A stretch of DNA of 42,386 bases from Methanobrevibacter curvatus. Lineage in GTDB: Archaea > Methanobacteriota > Methanobacteria > Methanobacteriales > Methanobacteriaceae. Below, piece after piece: positions 8,086 through 17,793 of this stretch (position 1 is the first letter of the stretch; each line of letters begins with the position of its first letter). Position numbers and translations under genes: made by a program. The notes below the pieces were generated by a model, which saw nothing but the letters and a program-made list of their open reading frames with translations, had not been told where the DNA came from and did no database searches. The stretch covers positions 1-42,386 of the forward strand of contig NZ_LWMV01000213.1 of assembly GCF_001639295.1 (NCBI RefSeq). The letters are read 5' to 3'.

Positions 8086-10101
8086 TTAATCTTTTAATTT
8101 AGTAAGAATTCTCTTTGCACTAAATGCATTAAATGTATTTTTTCCACCCATGAAAAACTGGGAGAAAAATTCCACATAGTTTAAACGGAGTGCATTAATA
8201 AAAGCACCTACTATCTGTAAAACGAAATTTGCAATGTGTCCAAATATAAATATAATTACTGCGAGAATTATTCCAAGAACCGGAATTGGAACCATAGAAT
8301 TGAGCATTCCAGATAAAATATTAACTGTCATAGCTATTCCACCAGTAGACAAACATAGTGCTAAAAGACGAGCATAGGATAACCAGTTTCCTAAAAATCC
8401 AAAAACATCCATTATTCCATAAACTCCTCCGCAATATATCAATATTACGAAAGTTGCAACAAGGAAAGCTGCTCCTATTCCCATACCAATAATTCCAACT
8501 GTGGGTACTAAGAACCCTAAAGCTAAGAATACAATTCCGATTTCTAAAATAAACCAGACAATTTGAGATCCTAAAGCTTCTTTCTTATCACCATATCTGA
8601 AATTATTAATAATACCTAAAATAAATCCAACATTAAGATGAATAAGTCCAATTATTAAAGCAATAATAAGAATTATCTCTGGTCTTTTCAATGGATCAAT
8701 GAGCAGTGTTGGAATAGCAGAACCCAAGAATCTTGGGAAGAAATCTCCCATAAAACCTCCAGTTAACAAACCTAAAACTATTGCCCACAAACCAGAAGCC
8801 ACTAATATGGCTCCAAAATCTTTCATAGTCTTATTAACTTTCCCTATACCTTTATAAAGAACAACTCCAATAATAGCAAAAAGTGCACCATAAGCAGCTT
8901 CTGTTAAACAGAAACCAAAGAAAAATGGGAACATTAAAAAAACAAGGAATGTAGGATCTATTTCTCCATATCTAATAGGTGCATACATACCTACAAGAAA
9001 TTCATAAGGTTTTACAATACTAGGATTATTATGGAGTACTGGAACATCACTATCATCTTTTCCAACATCTTCAAATTCAGCAACAAAGTGCCCTTCACTT
9101 GATTTATCAATAAGTTTAGTTACACTATTATATTCTTTTGAAGGAACCCAAGCCTCAAGCAGTTTAGTTTTATCAGTTTCACCAAAAGTAGCAAAAACTT
9201 CATTTCGTTCTTTTTCAATTTCTAACTGCTCTTTTAAGACAAGTATATCCTCATCATACTTTTCAGCTACTTTTTTAAGCTGATTTGTCACTTGAGATTT
9301 TTCATTTTCTAATTCTTTAAGTCTATTTTTTGAACTGGATATTATTTGAGATGGAGTGCCTTCCACATCCCCAATTTCCAATTTTTCAAACTCAAAGCCC
9401 CTAATAACAGAGAGAACCTCATCTTTAAATTCGTTTAATGCAGTTATAATAACCACTTTTGAATCAAGTTTGTCTTTCTCTTTAGAAACTTTATTATCTT
9501 CAAAGAACAATAAACTATCAGTTACATTATTTAATTCTTCTTTTAATTTTGAAGCGGATTCAACATTTATCCTTCCAACAGTATGAGTAGTATATCCAGT
9601 ATCTTTCAATAGAGACAAATCTAGATCAAAATTAATTAATTTTTGAGCTAAACTCTCATTTAAAGTAACTAAATTTTTTTCACTGTCAATAGCAGATAAT
9701 TTCTCTTCTATAACCTTAGTTTGCGACTCCACCACATCCAATAAAGATTCGGCTTTATTAATTAGATTTTCCGAATTTAATGAATCCACTTCCCTTTTCA
9801 CGGGAATAACAGGTTTTACAAAAGATAATATCATATCTTTAATTCCTGTATCCTCAGCTAAAGCATTACCGAAAGTTTCGGAAATACCTGTAGTTTTCAT
9901 TAAAAGTGAAGAAATTCTTCCAATTAATGGAGTCATTTTTGAAGGTTTAATAGAATCTGCCCATTCAGGATTCTGTTGAATACGTTCAGAAATATCTTCA
10001 ATCTGTACTATTCCTTCTTCGTGCAAATCTCTCACGATAGAGGAGGAATACTGATTTAAAGTAAGTATTCTGAGTTTACGCATTCTTTCTGTCTGGAACA
10101 T
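8086..10101 (-). CDS. atpI: A-type ATP synthase membrane subunit I (a subunit)
   Basis: The stator membrane subunit that carries ions to and from the rotor ring. The 671-residue protein has a cytoplasmic N-terminal half (about 1-370) with long coiled coils that contact the peripheral stalks, then about seven to eight membrane helices from about 375 on. Key arginines are visible: LSYARLLALCLS matches the helix with the essential rotor-facing Arg, and NALRLNYVEFFSQFF matches the following conserved helix. The start is preceded by AGAGGGAG. It lies 9 bases after atpH and is followed by a long repeat-containing gap before atpK. Confidence 0.96.
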   Translation of the reverse strand: MFQTERMRKLRILTLNQYSSSIVRDLHEEGIVQIEDISERIQQNPEWADSIKPSKMTPLIGRISSLLMKTTGISETFGNALAEDTGIKDMILSFVKPVIPVKREVDSLNSENLINKAESLLDVVESQTKVIEEKLSAIDSEKNLVTLNESLAQKLINFDLDLSLLKDTGYTTHTVGRINVESASKLKEELNNVTDSLLFFEDNKVSKEKDKLDSKVVIITALNEFKDEVLSVIRGFEFEKLEIGDVEGTPSQIISSSKNRLKELENEKSQVTNQLKKVAEKYDEDILVLKEQLEIEKERNEVFATFGETDKTKLLEAWVPSKEYNSVTKLIDKSSEGHFVAEFEDVGKDDSDVPVLHNNPSIVKPYEFLVGMYAPIRYGEIDPTFLVFLMFPFFFGFCLTEAAYGALFAIIGVVLYKGIGKVNKTMKDFGAILVASGLWAIVLGLLTGGFMGDFFPRFLGSAIPTLLIDPLKRPEIILIIALIIGLIHLNVGFILGIINNFRYGDKKEALGSQIVWFILEIGIVFLALGFLVPTVGIIGMGIGAAFLVATFVILIYCGGVYGIMDVFGFLGNWLSYARLLALCLSTGGIAMTVNILSGMLNSMVPIPVLGIILAVIIFIFGHIANFVLQIVGAFINALRLNYVEFFSQFFMGGKNTFNAFSAKRILTKLKD

Positions 10102-10110
10102 TATCTCCCT

Positions 10111-10425
10111 CTACAAAATATTTTTAACAATAATAGATGCAGCTTCATCTATATTAGCACTAGACTGCGATTTAATGTTTTTAGCATCATTCTCAGCCTT
10201 ATCTTCAATAGTTTTAGCATCTTGCTTTGCTTTTTTTTCTGCATTATCAATAATAGTTTTTGCTTCCTCATGTGCTGAAAGCTTAGCTTCTTCTAACTTA
10301 GTGTTAGAGTTAACCTTAGATTCTTCGATAATTTTTAATACTTCAGCCTTAGAATCTTCGATGAGCTTATCAGCATCATTTTCAGCATCTTTAATGCTTA
10401 TAATAGCTTCTGATATCGCTGTCAT
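10111..10425 (-). CDS. atpH: A-type ATP synthase subunit H
   Basis: The first gene of the operon. Subunit H is the coiled-coil partner of E in the peripheral stalk. The 104-residue protein is almost entirely Ala/Glu/Lys/Asp helix with heptad-like spacing (for example EEAKTIIDNAEKKAKQDAK), as expected. The ATG follows GGTGAT with 5 bases spacing, a consensus archaeal ribosome binding site. Confidence 0.92.
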   Translation of the reverse strand: MTAISEAIISIKDAENDADKLIEDSKAEVLKIIEESKVNSNTKLEEAKLSAHEEAKTIIDNAEKKAKQDAKTIEDKAENDAKNIKSQSSANIDEAASIIVKNIL

Positions 10426-10429
10426 GATA

Positions 10430-10472
10430 AATCACCATGGTATAAAAAAATATATTTATTATTATATATAAC
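10430..10472 (-). promoter_or_regulatory. Probable promoter and leader of the atp operon
   Basis: A TATATATAAT element (about 10461-10470 on the minus strand) lies about 40 bases before the atpH start and is followed by a short leader containing GGTGAT. The spacing fits an archaeal TATA box with transcription starting near 10437. In such AT-rich DNA other TATA-like elements exist nearby. Confidence 0.5.
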
Positions 10473-10881
10473 ATTTACTATTTGATTTTAGAGATATAAA
10501 AAATTAGTATTTTTTAGCTAAAAAAACTTAAAAAAATAGGATTTTAAAGAACAATAATAATATAAATAAAAATTAAAAAAATCTAATAAAAATTTAATAA
10601 AATTTAATAAAAATTAATAAAAATTAATAAAAATTTTAAAATTATTAATAAATAGTTTAAATGCAGATAAATTTTTTTACATTGAAAATAATAATTGAAC
10701 TTAGTATTTTTAATATTTTTAAAATTATACTCTAAAACGGATCTAAATAAAAAAAATAAATATGAAATATAAGAAATATGTAAAAGAATTAAATATCTAA
10801 TCAAAAAATTAAAAAGTATAAAATAAGTAAAATTAAAAAAATAAAAAGAAAGTAAAAAGAAATTAAAATAAAAATGAAAAA
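10473..10881. other. AT-rich gap, no gene seen
   Basis: Upstream of the atp operon and downstream of the following membrane protein. It is low-complexity A/T sequence with runs of AAAATTAATAAA-type units around 10570-10640. A frame of 93 codons on the minus strand here is composed almost only of Phe, Leu, Ile, Tyr and Asn from AT-rich DNA and I do not accept it as a gene. Confidence 0.6.
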
Positions 10882-11268
10882 TCATCTATTTTTTTTACTT
10901 GGTTTTGATGAGTTGTGTAACTTTTGTTTTTGGTTTCTATTATTTTTCTTTAAAAGTCTAGGTAAAAAAGAAATAGCTCCAAAAACAAATAAAATAAAAC
11001 CTAATACTATAAATAGGATATTCCAAGGATAATCTAAGAACACAGAACCAACTAGAATAAAAGCTATTCCTTCAACAATAGCTATTGGCTTTTGCCAAGT
11101 GGGAATAAATGTAATAGCTGGATAAGCTATTCCTATTAAAAATAATAAAGAGCTAGAGGGTAAAGTTAAATTATTATTAGTTTCAGGAATCACAAATGGT
11201 AAAATACTCCATACCACCAATATAAAACCAAATACTAAAGAAAATTGCTGTTTTCGACTAATTGCCAT
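10882..11268 (-). CDS. Small integral membrane protein, unknown function
   Basis: A 128-residue protein with about four hydrophobic helices (residues about 8-28, 38-56, 60-77 and 80-105) and a very basic tail (LLKKNNRNQKQK onwards) that should face the cytoplasm. AAGGATG lies about 5 bases before the ATG. I do not recognise the family; the layout resembles small uncharacterised membrane proteins common in this order. It is transcribed divergently from the restriction endonuclease, with about 260 bases between. Confidence 0.7.
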   Translation of the reverse strand: MAISRKQQFSLVFGFILVVWSILPFVIPETNNNLTLPSSSLLFLIGIAYPAITFIPTWQKPIAIVEGIAFILVGSVFLDYPWNILFIVLGFILFVFGAISFLPRLLKKNNRNQKQKLHNSSKPSKKNR

Positions 11269-11499
11269 AATTTCATCCTTAAAATAAAAAATATTAATAA
11301 AAAATATAAAATTAAATAAAATAAAATTAAATAAAATTAAATAAAATTTAAATGATTGAAAAAAATTTATACTATCATAATTGCATTAATCATCATAGAT
11401 ATATTAAATCTATTTTATATTACTTAAAATAGTTTCTATAATATTAATTAAAAAAATAACTAAACTAAAAATGTTTTATTAATATGTCTTTAATTAAAA

Positions 11500-11531
11500 A
11501 ATTATTTATATTGTAAAAATAAAAAAAGATT
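11500..11531 (+). promoter_or_regulatory. Possible leaderless promoter of the restriction gene
   Basis: A TATA-like element TTTATATT (11505-11512) is centred about 24 bases before the endonuclease ATG, and no convincing ribosome binding site precedes that ATG. This is the layout of a leaderless archaeal transcript. Confidence 0.4.
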
Positions 11532-12275
11532 ATGAATAGTTATTTAGATTTTATTAAGGATAAGGATTTTGAAAAATCTGTTGATTATGTTCTTAAAGGA
11601 TACTATGAAAAAAAGAGCATAGAAAAAGAAAAACATGCCAAAAATGTTGTTGACATGCTGATTAAAGATAAAAATACAATCGATGAATTTAAATTAGTTT
11701 TTGACTTGTTTGGTGATGAAACACATCTAAATGATTGGAAAATGTCTGAGATAGTAAGACAAACTGATAAAACTGTGAACAATTACATTGGAGAATTTCA
11801 TCAAATGGTTTTAGGTTCTATTAAAGGTTGGACTAATTTAGGAACTGGTGATGAAACAGGAGTTGATTTAAAAAAAGATGACAACAGTATTTTCATTGAA
11901 TTAAAAAATAAATATAATGCTATGAATAGCAGTTCTCAAAGTGAATGTAGAAGAAAACTAGAGAATATAGTTGAAAAATACCCAGATTCAACTGCATATT
12001 GGGGTTTTATTATAAATAAGAAATATAAACCAGTTTGTGAAATTTGGGAATATACATATCCAAAAACTGTAGAGCTTAAGAAAGATTCGAGAATTCTTAA
12101 AGCAAGTGGGGATGAAATTTATAAATTAGTAACAGGAGATCCAAATTCTTTAAAAAAAACATTTGAAGCACTACAAATTATTTTAAATGAAAAAATAGAT
12201 GGTTATCACCTGTCTTCTGAAGATAAAAAATCATTACAAGAATTTTCTAATCATGTATTTTTAGAAAGCAGATAA
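11532..12275 (+). CDS. Type II restriction endonuclease, Eco47II/Sau96I-like
   Basis: The 247-residue protein resembles the Eco47II family, whose known members cut GGNCC. The signature is IGEFHQMVLGSIKGWTNLG (about 86-104), then GVDL and FIELKNKYN (about 121-129). Asp112, Glu123 and Lys125 fit a PD-(D/E)xK active site (VDL-x10-ELK). The family assignment comes from motif recall, so the GGNCC site is probable but unproven. The methyltransferase gene faces it on the other strand, and the two genes overlap by 15 bases at their 3' ends. The missing ribosome binding site suggests weak or leaderless translation, which would help keep the nuclease below the methylase. Confidence 0.85.
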   Translation: MNSYLDFIKDKDFEKSVDYVLKGYYEKKSIEKEKHAKNVVDMLIKDKNTIDEFKLVFDLFGDETHLNDWKMSEIVRQTDKTVNNYIGEFHQMVLGSIKGWTNLGTGDETGVDLKKDDNSIFIELKNKYNAMNSSSQSECRRKLENIVEKYPDSTAYWGFIINKKYKPVCEIWEYTYPKTVELKKDSRILKASGDEIYKLVTGDPNSLKKTFEALQIILNEKIDGYHLSSEDKKSLQEFSNHVFLESR

Positions 12276-13265
12276 TTTTACTTGATGAGATGAATCAACG
12301 GAGTTATCACCATTTAATGCTTTAATGATTTGTTTGCCTAAAAATTCTCCTAGTTTAACAGGGACTGCATTGCCTATTTGCTTGTATTGTGAAGATTTTC
12401 CTCCCATAAACTCCCAATCATCAGGAAAAGTTTGAATACGAGCATATTCTCTAATAGTAAAAGGACGAGTTTCTTCAGGGTGACACCTTTCAGTTTGCTT
12501 TTGGGAAGGTGAAGTCGTTAATGTTAAACATGGTTCGTTCCAGGACATTCTACGAGCCATTCCTCTTTTTCCTCCACCAGAATAGTAACTTTTTCCCATA
12601 AAATCTTTTTTAATATCTTCGGGTAAATCAATCCAACAACCACCAGGAGGAACAAGATTCAAGACTTCTTCTCTTTTTTGCGAGTACCCGGTTCCATCGG
12701 ACTTAGGAACATTTTTTAATGCATCTTTAATAGTTAAAATTTTTTTATTTGGCTGTGGATATAAAAAATTTATCCCCTTTCTAGTTCCAACAAGAACCAT
12801 TCTTTTCCTTTTTTGAGGAACATAAAAATTTACAGCATTTAGCACTTTATATTGAACATCATATCCTAAATTTTCCAGTACTGAAATCATAGTTTTTAAA
12901 GTTCTGCCTTTATCATGTCTTACTAAACCTTCTACATTTTCAGCTAAGCATATTTTCGGTTCAATTTCTTTAACTGCCCTTGCGAACTCAAAAAAAAGTG
13001 TACCTCTAGTATCTTCAAAACCTAATTTTTTTCCAGCATAGCTAAATGCTTGGCAAGGAAACCCTCCAGTTACAATATCTGTTTTAATACTTTTAAAGTC
13101 TATTTCTTGAACATCTCCATGTACAACATTCCAATTTGGTCTGTTACGTTTTAAAGTTGCAACACAATCTTTATCTATTTCAACAAGCATTTCATGCTCA
13201 ATACCAGCATTTTCAAGCCCTAATCCTAATCCTCCAGCACCAGCAAACAATTCTACAGTTTTCAT
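12261..13265 (-). CDS. DNA (cytosine-5-)-methyltransferase
   Basis: Modifies cytosine at C5 in the recognition site of the neighbouring endonuclease. The 334-residue protein has the C5 family motifs in order: ELFAGAGGLGLGLENAG (motif I, AdoMet binding), GGFPCQAFS with catalytic Cys71 (motif IV), LAENVEGL (VI), QKRKRMVLVG (VIII), a short variable target-recognition region, then IREYARIQTFPDDW (IX) and QIGNAVPVKLG (X). It looks intact. A TTG at 13271 could add two residues; I use the ATG at 13265, though its ribosome binding site (GGAA) is weak. It converges on the endonuclease with a 15-base overlap. Confidence 0.95.
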   Translation of the reverse strand: MKTVELFAGAGGLGLGLENAGIEHEMLVEIDKDCVATLKRNRPNWNVVHGDVQEIDFKSIKTDIVTGGFPCQAFSYAGKKLGFEDTRGTLFFEFARAVKEIEPKICLAENVEGLVRHDKGRTLKTMISVLENLGYDVQYKVLNAVNFYVPQKRKRMVLVGTRKGINFLYPQPNKKILTIKDALKNVPKSDGTGYSQKREEVLNLVPPGGCWIDLPEDIKKDFMGKSYYSGGGKRGMARRMSWNEPCLTLTTSPSQKQTERCHPEETRPFTIREYARIQTFPDDWEFMGGKSSQYKQIGNAVPVKLGEFLGKQIIKALNGDNSVDSSHQVKLSAF

Positions 13266-13633
13266 TTCCAAACACTTAGTTTTATAATTTTTATGAATTT
13301 TATTTATTAAATTAAATTATGTTAGTTATAATATTAAAATTTTTCTAAATGTTAAACTATTAATAAAAAAAATGTTAAAAAAATTTAAATAAAGTTAAAG
13401 AATTAAGATAATATATAATATTGCCAAAGCTTTGTAACATATGTATTGAATTTAAATTTTTAGAAATATTATTTAAAAACTCTTTAAATCAAATTTAAGG
13501 TATTTTATCACGCTTTTTATAAGGATTAAAAAAATGATTATAAGTCACATTTTGGATAATGCACTATGTTTATGAATAATCATAACATAATAAATAGTTA
13601 TAATATAATTTAAAATCAAATCAAAGTGATTAA
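13266..13633. other. Divergent intergenic region with a 10-bp palindrome
   Basis: This gap holds the promoters of the methyltransferase (minus) and of the broken winged-helix gene (plus). CAAAGCTTTG (13425-13434) is a perfect palindrome and could be an operator, but may be chance. A TATA-like TATAATATAA lies about 30 bases before 13634. Confidence 0.4.
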
Positions 13634-13813
13634 ATGAGTGATGAAGAAAAAGTAATTAAAGCATTTAAAAAGTCTGAAGAGGCATTAAATACATCATAAG
13701 TAGTTGAAATGTCTGGAGTAGGTAAAAAAGAAGTTACAAAGATTATGAATAAGTTAAAAAAAGAAAAATCAATAATTTCCCCAAAAAGATGCTATTGGAC
13801 ATGGAAAGAATAA
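13634..13813 (+). pseudogene. Small winged-helix-like DNA-binding protein with one in-frame stop
   Basis: The frame opens with ATG after GTGATTAA and reads MSDEEKVIKAFKKSEEALNT, then Ser, TAA (13697-13699), then in the same frame VVEMSGVGKKEVTKIMNK and on to SPKRCYWTWKE and a TAA stop. The two halves fit one small helix-turn-helix or winged-helix fold of about 59 residues: helix 1, then a recognition pair around V-EMSGVGKKEVTKIM, then a Pro-Arg-Cys-Tyr wing. The stop replaces what is probably a Lys or Asp codon (one base change from AAA would give TAA). Readthrough or a restart at the internal ATG (Met of VVEM) cannot be excluded. It lies next to the restriction-modification genes and may once have regulated them; that is inference. 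Confidence 0.65.
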
Positions 13814-13974
13814 ATACATAAAATCGAGTCTTTTTATTATAAATTAAGCTTTCATTTTCTCAATCTGAAATTAAATTAATAAAATATGCTTATTATATAT
13901 AATATTTAATTTAATATAAGTGAATTTAAAAAAAATAGCTATTTAAACTTATTTTAAATACTATCCATTAATAA

Positions 13975-14382
13975 CTATTTTAAATTTAAATCATTTATAT
14001 TGTTGAATTCTAAGGGATTTCCTTCGTTATCAACTGTTTCTGTGGTAACAATAACCATTATTGTCTTTGTAAATAAGTAATAAAAGACATAGCCAATATA
14101 CAATGCACAGAAAATAAAATAATATCCATTGACAAAAATAGTACTGTCAAAAATAGCTTTAATAAATGGAATACTTACAAAGGCACTAGAAAAAAAAGAG
14201 GGACTTCCAAAAAGGATCAAAACCAAAAAAATAAAATGGAAAATAATGCTTCCAAAACTTCTTTTTTTCAATACTAAATAATTGTCATCATTAGAAATAA
14301 GTTTAAATCCCTTATTTTTAAGTGATTTAGCTATTTCATCCATTTGAATGGAATTTTCAGCTTGAAAAATATATGGTTTCAT
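13975..14382 (-). CDS. Membrane protein of unknown function
   Basis: A 135-residue protein with a soluble N-terminal part (about 1-45), two or three hydrophobic helices (about 48-72, 75-95 and 95-118) and a short polar tail. The N-terminal part (MDEIAKSLKNKGFKLI...DDNYLVLKKRSFG) looks like a small alpha/beta domain preceding the membrane. It starts 9 bases after the nitroreductase stop and has no clear ribosome binding site, so it is probably translated by coupling. Function unknown. Confidence 0.7.
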   Translation of the reverse strand: MKPYIFQAENSIQMDEIAKSLKNKGFKLISNDDNYLVLKKRSFGSIIFHFIFLVLILFGSPSFFSSAFVSIPFIKAIFDSTIFVNGYYFIFCALYIGYVFYYLFTKTIMVIVTTETVDNEGNPLEFNNINDLNLK

Positions 14383-14391
14383 AAAAAGTAA

Positions 14392-14898
14392 TTATTTATA
14401 AACAACTAATTCTTCAAGAGATTTACGAGGTCTATCTGCTCTTGAAGCATTTGGATATCCTAAAGGAGTAAAAAGTAGAGGCTCTTCATTTTCTCCTAAT
14501 CCTAAAAAATCAATAGCTTCATTTTTTTTAAATGCTGCAATGTAACATGTTCCAAGCCCTAAATCAGTGGCTTTTAAAATCATATGATCCATTACAATTG
14601 TTCCATCAATGTCTGCAATATTTTTTCCATCCCATGGTCGAGTCCAGCTTTTAGATTTATCCACAACAACGGCTAATACAATAGGTGCCTGAATAAACCA
14701 ATCTTGAGGGTAAATTTTACTTAGAGCATCTTTATTATTTTTTGTGTCAATTACAAATATTTTAAATGCCTGAAAGTTTACACCTGTAGGTGCCAATCGT
14801 CCTGCATCTAAAATTGCATCTAACTTTTCTTTTTCAATTTTTTGGTTAGTATATCCTCTAACACTGTATCTATCTTTAATAGCTTCTGAAACTTCCAT
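14392..14898 (-). CDS. Nitroreductase-family flavoprotein
   Basis: An FMN-dependent NAD(P)H oxidoreductase of the nitroreductase fold; the true substrate is not known. The 168-residue protein opens with the family signature IKDRYSVRGYTNQKIEKEKL, has LDAGRLAPTGVNFQAFKIFV (FMN phosphate binding), a central MDHMILKATDLGLGTCYIAAF motif and the end TPLGYPNASRADRPRKSLEEL. All parts expected of a short-type member are present. The start follows GGTGTAAAA. It forms a two-gene operon with the membrane protein behind it. Confidence 0.9.
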   Translation of the reverse strand: MEVSEAIKDRYSVRGYTNQKIEKEKLDAILDAGRLAPTGVNFQAFKIFVIDTKNNKDALSKIYPQDWFIQAPIVLAVVVDKSKSWTRPWDGKNIADIDGTIVMDHMILKATDLGLGTCYIAAFKKNEAIDFLGLGENEEPLLFTPLGYPNASRADRPRKSLEELVVYK

Positions 14899-15171
14899 TT
14901 TTACACCAATAGATGATTTTCTAAAAAAAGAATAAATAAATTTAAAAAAAAAACAATAAATTTTATAAATAAAATTATTTAATGAGTTAGTTAATGAAAT
15001 TATTAAAATGAAAAATTATAAGAAAAGAATTGATTTGTATTTGAAATGAAAAAAATAAAAATATTTAAAATTAAATAAAAATGATTTAAAGTTAAATAAA
15101 GGTAGTTTAAAATTAAATAAAAATAATTTAAAATCAAATTAAAAAATTTAAAAATAAAATAAATAAAATAT

Positions 15172-15267
15172 TTAAACTTTTTTTATTCCTCTTCCTCTTT
15201 TTGTACCTGGCTTTCTGTAATGAGATTTAGCCCTAGTTCTTTTATTTGTTCCTTTAACTTTTGCCAT
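15172..15267 (-). CDS. 31-residue very basic protein (ribosomal-protein-like)
   Basis: A short frame of 31 codons starting MAKVKGTNKRTRAKSHYRK and ending RGIKKV, preceded by a strong GGAGG ribosome binding site (minus strand of 15276-15280), 8 bases before the ATG. Fourteen of 31 residues are Lys, Arg or His and there is no acidic residue, as in tiny RNA-binding ribosomal proteins. I cannot match it to a named ribosomal protein. It is flanked on both sides by almost pure A/T DNA, so the higher G/C content and excellent start support a real gene. Confidence 0.75.
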   Translation of the reverse strand: MAKVKGTNKRTRAKSHYRKPGTKRGRGIKKV

Positions 15268-15556
15268 AAAAAATACCTCCATAATAAAAAAAATAAAAAA
15301 AATGATATAAAAAATTTATTAGAATTAAATATAAAAAATAGTTAGTTTATCAAAATAACATAATAATCACTATATAAAATTATATCACTTTATAACTTTA
15401 TTAAATATTATTTATAAACCTTTTGAAAAAAATCAAAAATAATTTAAATTTTTATGAATTAAAAACGAAATTTAAAAAAAAATTACTAAAATATAATAAA
15501 AAATTATAAAAAATAATATAAAATTAATATGCAATTAATAAACATCAAAATAAAAC

Positions 15557-16432
<876 letters not shown>

Positions 16433-16462
16433 TATATTTTCCTTAAGTTTATTATATAAATC

Positions 16463-17308
16463 TCAAATCTCAATGGTTGAGACTCTTGGTTCAACAAAAC
16501 AAGCTGGACGGATAGCCATTATTCGAACCCCACTTGCTCTTTGAGAGCCAATATTTACAAAAGTTCCTAAAACCGTGGTATCCCCGCCTAAACCCATTGG
16601 ACCAATATTAGTTTTATTTAATGCATTTGTAACTTTTTTTTCAATATTGGATTGATTATTTAAATCTCCATAAGCCATTGCTTTTAAAGCTAAAGCACTA
16701 GCTTCAAAATGTGTTCTTCCAATACCAATAGTTGGAATAGAAGGAGTACATCCAAGTTGTGGTAAAACCTCTGTAAGATAATCAACAGCCATTTGAAATA
16801 TTATTTTATGATTTCTTTGATGAAAAACTCTATATGTTTTAGACCTTATTTCACTTCCACCACCAAGAAGGAGAATATGAATTTTTATTTTATCTCCATC
16901 ATACGAATCAAATAAAAATGATGGAGGTTTCACCATTCCACTACACTCATATAAGCCATTGGATTGTTTTAATCTTTCTATATCATTTCCTTTAACAGCC
17001 ATTGGCCTTCCTGGAAGATTAATTAATCCATTGACGATTCCATTTTTAATATTTTCAATTAAATTAGTTGGAAAATAATTTAATTCACTAGGTACTTCAA
17101 TTAAGACATGAGGAATGCCTGTATCATCACATAAAGGTCGTTTTTCTCTATTAGCTATTTCAATATTTTCTATCATTAAATTTAAAGCCCATTTAGCATT
17201 TTCATTAGTTTCTAAATCATGAGCCAATTTTAATTTTTCAACTTTATCTTTAGAATTTGAAGTGCTTGCTGAAATCAAAGCTTTTTCAATTTTTTTTTCT
17301 AGGTTCAT
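16463..17308 (-). CDS. Fumarate hydratase class I, alpha subunit
   Basis: The N-terminal (Fe-S) subunit of two-subunit class I fumarate hydratase, interconverting fumarate and malate in the incomplete reductive TCA branch of methanogens. The 281-residue protein has KRPLCDDTGIPHVLI (first Cys, residue 60), GGGSEIRSKTYRVFHQRNH, LPQLGCTPSIPTIGIGRTHFEAS (second Cys), MGLGGDTTVLG and a C-terminal RPACFVEPRVS (third Cys); these three fit the [4Fe-4S] ligands. The beta subunit is not adjacent. An ATG four codons earlier has no ribosome binding site; I start at MNLEKK, with GGA upstream. The citrate-synthase-like gene follows. Confidence 0.9.
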   Translation of the reverse strand: MNLEKKIEKALISASTSNSKDKVEKLKLAHDLETNENAKWALNLMIENIEIANREKRPLCDDTGIPHVLIEVPSELNYFPTNLIENIKNGIVNGLINLPGRPMAVKGNDIERLKQSNGLYECSGMVKPPSFLFDSYDGDKIKIHILLLGGGSEIRSKTYRVFHQRNHKIIFQMAVDYLTEVLPQLGCTPSIPTIGIGRTHFEASALALKAMAYGDLNNQSNIEKKVTNALNKTNIGPMGLGGDTTVLGTFVNIGSQRASGVRIMAIRPACFVEPRVSTIEI

Positions 17309-17793
17309 ATATAATTCCATTTATTGACTAAAGTTAAATTAAACAAGCAAATAATATAAATATTTATAAAAAAACATGAAAATGAACTAATTGAAAATAA
17401 TATACATAAAATAAAAAAAAATAAAAAAAATAAAATTAAATGTTAAAATTAAAATTAAAATTTTATTAAAAACATCTAAAATATTAAAAAACATTAAAAT
17501 TCTATAAAAGAATTATAAAAATTATAAAAATTATAAAAAATTTATTGAATTTCTATAATATTTTCTTTTTAAAATATTATTCAACAACTGTTTGTTGAAA
17601 TAAATTAAAACATTACTAATATTATTTGATATTATAATTGAAAATAGTTGAATTGTAAAAAAATTAGAATTATTAACTATATTCCTAAAAAAAATTATAA
17701 ATTTTAATATATAAAATGACCTAATAATATTTAAAGAAATATATAATCATTCCAAAAAAAGATTAATTAGATAAAATCATGTATAAATTTCAA
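17309..17793. other. AT-rich gap with two adjacent inverted repeats
   Basis: Between the CBS-pair gene and fumarate hydratase. Most of it is simple A/T sequence. AATATTTT-N6-AAAATATT lies at about 17557-17578, directly followed by TTCAACA-ACTGTT-TGTTGAA (17580-17599). The second is unusual here for its C/G content. They could form the 3' end of the CBS transcript or an operator for the fumarase operon. No gene seen. Confidence 0.45.

Noticed and set aside
10604-10885. 93-codon minus-strand frame before the atp operon
   Set aside because: Composed almost only of Phe, Leu, Ile, Tyr and Asn codons from A/T-rich DNA, with no ribosome binding site or recognisable motif.
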